From positions 1 to 64,000 of the forward strand of contig NZ_ML660160.1 of the NCBI RefSeq assembly GCF_007004725.1: a DNA stretch of 64,000 bases, given 5' to 3'. This document shows, piece by piece, positions 61,801-64,000 of this stretch (position 1 is the first letter of the stretch; every line of letters starts with the position of its first letter). The notes under the pieces were generated by a model that was given only the letters and a program-made list of their open reading frames with translations, did no database searches and was not told where the DNA came from. The position numbers were made by a program, and so were the translations under genes. The stretch comes from Aliikangiella coralliicola. Lineage in GTDB: Bacteria > Pseudomonadota > Gammaproteobacteria > Enterobacterales > Kangiellaceae.

Positions 61801-63135
61801 GGACTAGAAATATTGGCTGAGCCCGAAGCCTTCGAGAGAGTTTTAATTAATCTGTTAGAAAATGCGATTAAGTATACGCCGGCCGATGGTGAGGTATCGG
61901 TAAAGGTAAGGCATCTGGGCAATAAGGTTCTGTTAGAAGTTTCTGATAGCGGCATAGGGATACCCGAGAAAAGCCAACAATTGATTTTTGAACGAGGGGT
62001 TCGTCTTGATGCCGCATTAGATCAGCAAGGAACAGGAGTGGGCCTTGCTTTAGTCAAAGAAATAGTACAAAGAAATGATGGTGGAATAGCCGTTTCCAGC
62101 AAGGTTAATGAAGGGTCTAAGTTTGTCGTTTTGCTGCCAAAGCCTGAAGCAGAGTATGTTGCTTTAGATGGTATTAAAGGCGCAATGAGTGCAAATACCA
62201 AAAACCAGGTATCCACTATTACCAAGCTAACAGAAAGTCTGGATAAGATGAACTGGTCTTTTCACGATCTTAAAAACGGCAAACTGGAAAAAAATAAAGC
62301 CAATGACGGACAACCTAAACTGTTGATTGTAGAAGATGATAGAGACATGAGCGCGTTCATCCTTGAGTCTTTTTCTAAGAGTTATTCTTGCTTTCAGGCA
62401 TACAATGGTCAGGATGGGTTGTCCTTGGCCAGGGAGCTTTTGCCGGATTTAATTATTAGCGATGTGATGATGCCCAAGATGAGCGGGCAAAAAATGCTAA
62501 AAGAGCTCAAAGCAGACCCCAGAATAAGTCATATCCCGGTTATTTTGGTCACTGCGGCCGGTGATCAACAGGCTCAGGATAAGGCTATTGCGGCCGGTGC
62601 GATACATTACTTTAACAAGCCGTTTAATGAGTATGATATTGAAAAGGCGGTGAATGAAGCGCTTGATATTCAATCATTCGCGAAAGCGAAGGTTGAGCAA
62701 TATCTCATTGAAAATAAGGCCATTAGTCAATCTGAGTTCCCATTTTTTGAACAAAAAGACATTAAGCTGATGAATGAGTTTGGCGAGCTTATTCAAAGTG
62801 ATTATAAAGATCCCAAATTCACCAACCCTGTGGCAGACCTGGCGAGTCGAGTTTATATGGAACAAAGACGAGTGCGTCGTAAACTTGATTCTTTCCTTAG
62901 TCATACACCAGCATTAGTATTACGTCGGCTCAGGCTGGAAAAAGGGCGTTTGTTAATCGAGCAAGGTTTAAAGTCCGGCGTTGTTTTTCAGAACATAGGC
63001 TTTTCTTCACAAGAGTATTTTATTCGATGTTTCAAAAGCGAGTATGGTCAGTCGCCATCTCAATACTATAAAGAGTATCGAAAAAATACTGTCACCACTG
63101 AAATCGACAGTTCAGATACCAATGTAGTTGGGTAG
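58810..63135 (+). CDS. hybrid two-component sensor/AraC regulator (HTCS) 2
   Basis: This 1441-residue protein has the same layout as HTCS 1. A signal segment (about 10-35) is followed by reg-prop double propeller (repeated G-x-x-W-V-G-T-x-x-G-L-x-R-Y-D), Y-Y-Y domain (about 750-835), membrane helix (842-864), HisKA, HATPase (N-A-I-K-Y-T, D-S-G-I-G-I, G-T-G-V-G-L-A), receiver with D1218 and a C-terminal AraC domain. The H-box reads I-S-H906-S-L-K-T-P-L, with Ser in place of the Glu next to the phosphorylated His, which is expected to weaken catalysis. GTG start, with CAGGGT about seven bases upstream. The AraC domain is less typical than in HTCS 1. Confidence 0.92.
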   Translation: MSWWKKKEMFWYKLVQTKLTFCLLLVCSFSFDAYSLHTKAHHSGKVSLKFNRLSSDDGLSDNRIISIIQDKTGFLWVGTADGLNRYDGYSFKQFRHNPDKADGLSGAVIYDIVEDKQGMLWIATNLGLNRFSPETEQFKVYLHDKNNPNSLSHDKVTSIHEDKFGMLWIGTEGGGINWLNPVTDEIKSYRHQPRNPESLASDIVYDIIEDPQGFLWIGTSESGLSRLDPESGKFTYYPRPTEDAITKLVRDEEGIIWVGTTSTGLHQFNPKSGEFSNELTRDVPNYFIKSLFIDNHKNILYGTLGGGMTYLSHQTREVFRYQYDESDQKSLNNNIVRAIYQDRQGVIWVGTEAGLNRIVPSGEKFNHFRKNINESNSLSSNFVRSIYEDQNGTVWVGTFDGLNRYDPEQGIFHHYFSDVEPQDSVGANSISTISEDSNGDLWFGNYRHGLSRYDRQADRFEHYRNDKNNPNSLSDDGVMVLYKDLQGDLWVGTTSGVNKILDRQQGFKRNFEGAPALASNSVFDILQDRRGNFWFGTQDGGLIRFDPRLKKSESYRYDKNTPGSLSANRVIVIHQDKKSRIWVGTHGGGLNLFDEKEKKFTQYRETDGLPSNVISGILEDEEGNLWISTNRGISRFNPELVSFKNFTEEDGLQGNEFFQGAYFKSRSGEMFFGGSNGFNRFFPQQVISNERAPSLAFTDFRIFNQSVPVINQEVIEAAEGVSAGNGRDNANHDSEGQRVILTKAIHATQQITLTHEEKLFSVEFAALHFISPGRNQYAYKLEGWDQDWIYTNYKNRNAVYTNIPAGDYTLRVKAANKSGIWNEQGISLDIKILPPWWFYEEMKLAYMVLGILLLTFVFYRLTILPNKRAAALEIQIKSRTDEIKQKSDYIHQLHQLNLQFSQNISHSLKTPLNLILGPIDRLLEQKVVSRAELHRVKRNALRLQKDVDSLVSFSLSLDADLSGKVVCDVTTIAQELVEDFERVFISKKLKLSVNIEHGLEILAEPEAFERVLINLLENAIKYTPADGEVSVKVRHLGNKVLLEVSDSGIGIPEKSQQLIFERGVRLDAALDQQGTGVGLALVKEIVQRNDGGIAVSSKVNEGSKFVVLLPKPEAEYVALDGIKGAMSANTKNQVSTITKLTESLDKMNWSFHDLKNGKLEKNKANDGQPKLLIVEDDRDMSAFILESFSKSYSCFQAYNGQDGLSLARELLPDLIISDVMMPKMSGQKMLKELKADPRISHIPVILVTAAGDQQAQDKAIAAGAIHYFNKPFNEYDIEKAVNEALDIQSFAKAKVEQYLIENKAISQSEFPFFEQKDIKLMNEFGELIQSDYKDPKFTNPVADLASRVYMEQRRVRRKLDSFLSHTPALVLRRLRLEKGRLLIEQGLKSGVVFQNIGFSSQEYFIRCFKSEYGQSPSQYYKEYRKNTVTTEIDSSDTNVVG

Positions 63136-63569
63136 AAACTGGGAAGAAATTCCCTGTATTGATTTATTCATTCCATAATCCTGTTTACGCTTTTCCAGTT
63201 ATTCTTTGACAATTCTGGTGGCTCAGATTTGTAAATTTTAATTTTATTTCAAATTAATTATCTCACTTTGTTATTTCTTGGTTGTTGGTTTGGTTGAAAC
63301 TGACTGACAGCCACTGCGAAATACTTGGATTTCAGTGACATTATTGTTGGAAACAATCAGATTTATTTCCAACAAGGCAAAATTTATGGAAGTTTATACT
63401 TTCTAGCTCCAAGCCTGTGATCAGCGAATTTTTATTGAGCCAATCCGGTGAAATATCAAAAAGTTCACTTTGAGATAGATTAAAGGCAAAGATTGTGAAC
63501 ACTCACTTTAGAGGTAGAGATTCTTATTTTTATTTTGAAGCATGATATGCGGTAATAAGGGAAGCCAAA
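63136..63569. other. intergenic region after HTCS 2
   Basis: The 434 bases contain no gene. A perfect 10-base stem TTGTTGGAAA/TTTCCAACAA (63344-63353 with 63366-63375) is the main structure; it lacks a T-run and may be a weak terminator or RNA element. Confidence 0.4.
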
Positions 63570-63782
63570 ATGAAATTATTTGTAAGACCATTCAAGAGTA
63601 GCAGGTTATTGAGACAATGTTCGTGTCGTGTACAAGAGTCCGTTGAGTCTCAGGAAGAAGAAATTCTGGCGGAATCCACAGAAATGCCTTGTAAGATCTT
63701 TGGGTTGACTGAAGAAGAAAATGCACAACTTAATTTTATCTTAAATGACAATAAACGAGTTGGGCAGGAAAGAGCGCACTAA
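63570..63782 (+). CDS. small cytoplasmic protein of unknown function
   Basis: A 70-residue frame with AAGGGAAG well placed before its ATG. The product is charged, with C-S-C-R near residue 18 and an acidic middle, no signal peptide and no known family. It is followed by a short hairpin. Coding status is plausible from the ribosome site only. Confidence 0.5.
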   Translation: MKLFVRPFKSSRLLRQCSCRVQESVESQEEEILAESTEMPCKIFGLTEEENAQLNFILNDNKRVGQERAH

Positions 63783-63817
63783 GTCGTTAGTATTAAACAT
63801 TCAACAAGCTACAAAAC

Positions 63818-63833
63818 GAGTGCTTTCGCACTC
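63818..63833 (+). terminator. short hairpin, possible terminator
   Basis: GAGTGC-TTTC-GCACTC is a perfect 6-base stem with a tetraloop, followed about five bases later by TCTTTT. It lies 36 bases after the small frame. The rest to 64000 shows no clear gene. Confidence 0.4.
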
Positions 63834-64000
63834 CACATCTTTTAAATACCTTTCGAGCAAAGCCTGATTCAACTACGTAAGCTGATTTTCAGGCTGCTCG
63901 AGTGAGAGTAAATAAACAACACTCTGATTTTCATAGGCTTTTCGAATTAAGCTCTGTAAGACTTTGGAACTGTTGAGAAATTATTTACCATTTACAAATC

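Noticed and set aside
63841-63990. Minus-strand frame of about 35 codons near the right edge, reading F-L-N-S-S-K-V-L-Q-S-L
   Set aside because: It is closed by a stop just upstream, has no start or ribosome site and is too short to judge.

Overview
The window looks like a chromosomal segment of an AT-rich (roughly 40% G+C by eye), heterotrophic, probably marine gammaproteobacterium. Pointers are a gammaproteobacterial DUF3192 lipoprotein, E. coli-like RtcA/RtcB/RtcR, Shine-Dalgarno-led genes, many secreted hydrolases, a TonB-dependent receptor and large hybrid two-component systems. A Kangiellaceae/Aliikangiella-type organism would fit, but that is inference from gene style only. No replication origin, transposase, CRISPR array or prophage was seen.

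Layout. 1-8.3 kb: small secreted proteins, a YdeI-type protein, a membrane-tethered alpha/beta hydrolase, a large secreted subtilase with PKD domains, and a CheX-receiver fusion. 8.6-11.4 kb: an MsbA-type ABC exporter divergent from a TetR regulator with an operator-like palindrome between them. 11.6-23.2 kb: an RNA-repair island. RtcR (+) faces a minus-strand operon of rtcB, rtcA, a non-canonical tRNA-like gene inside strongly structured non-coding DNA, a slipin and a HEAT-repeat protein. rtcB has a sigma-54 promoter match. Beyond a strong terminator lie a structured RNA leader, an HNH nuclease, RNase Z and an RlaP-type nucleotidyltransferase.

23.5-39 kb: a TonB-dependent receptor, a response regulator with a degenerate GGDEF domain, a TetR / DUF6463 / ABC1-kinase cluster, a double-thioredoxin protein, an SH3-M15 peptidase, small enzymes, a CoaD-CoaE fusion with an HD hydrolase under an apparent TetR regulator, and an astacin-like metalloprotease. 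39.1-47.6 kb: a 2621-residue RHS protein with nine Fn3-like repeats, an RHS/YD shell, a Hint pretoxin domain and a 97-residue C-terminal tip I do not recognise, followed by a small candidate immunity gene. 48-63.1 kb: two giant hybrid sensor/AraC regulators flank small lipoproteins, a trypsin-like protease, a class 3 lipase, a BASS-family transporter and an NTF2-like secreted protein.

The most interesting systems are the extended Rtc RNA-repair island, with its odd tRNA-like gene and structured RNAs, and the RHS-Hint toxin with an unidentified tip and candidate immunity partner. All functional statements rest on reading motifs and comparing remembered family sequences; no database search was run.
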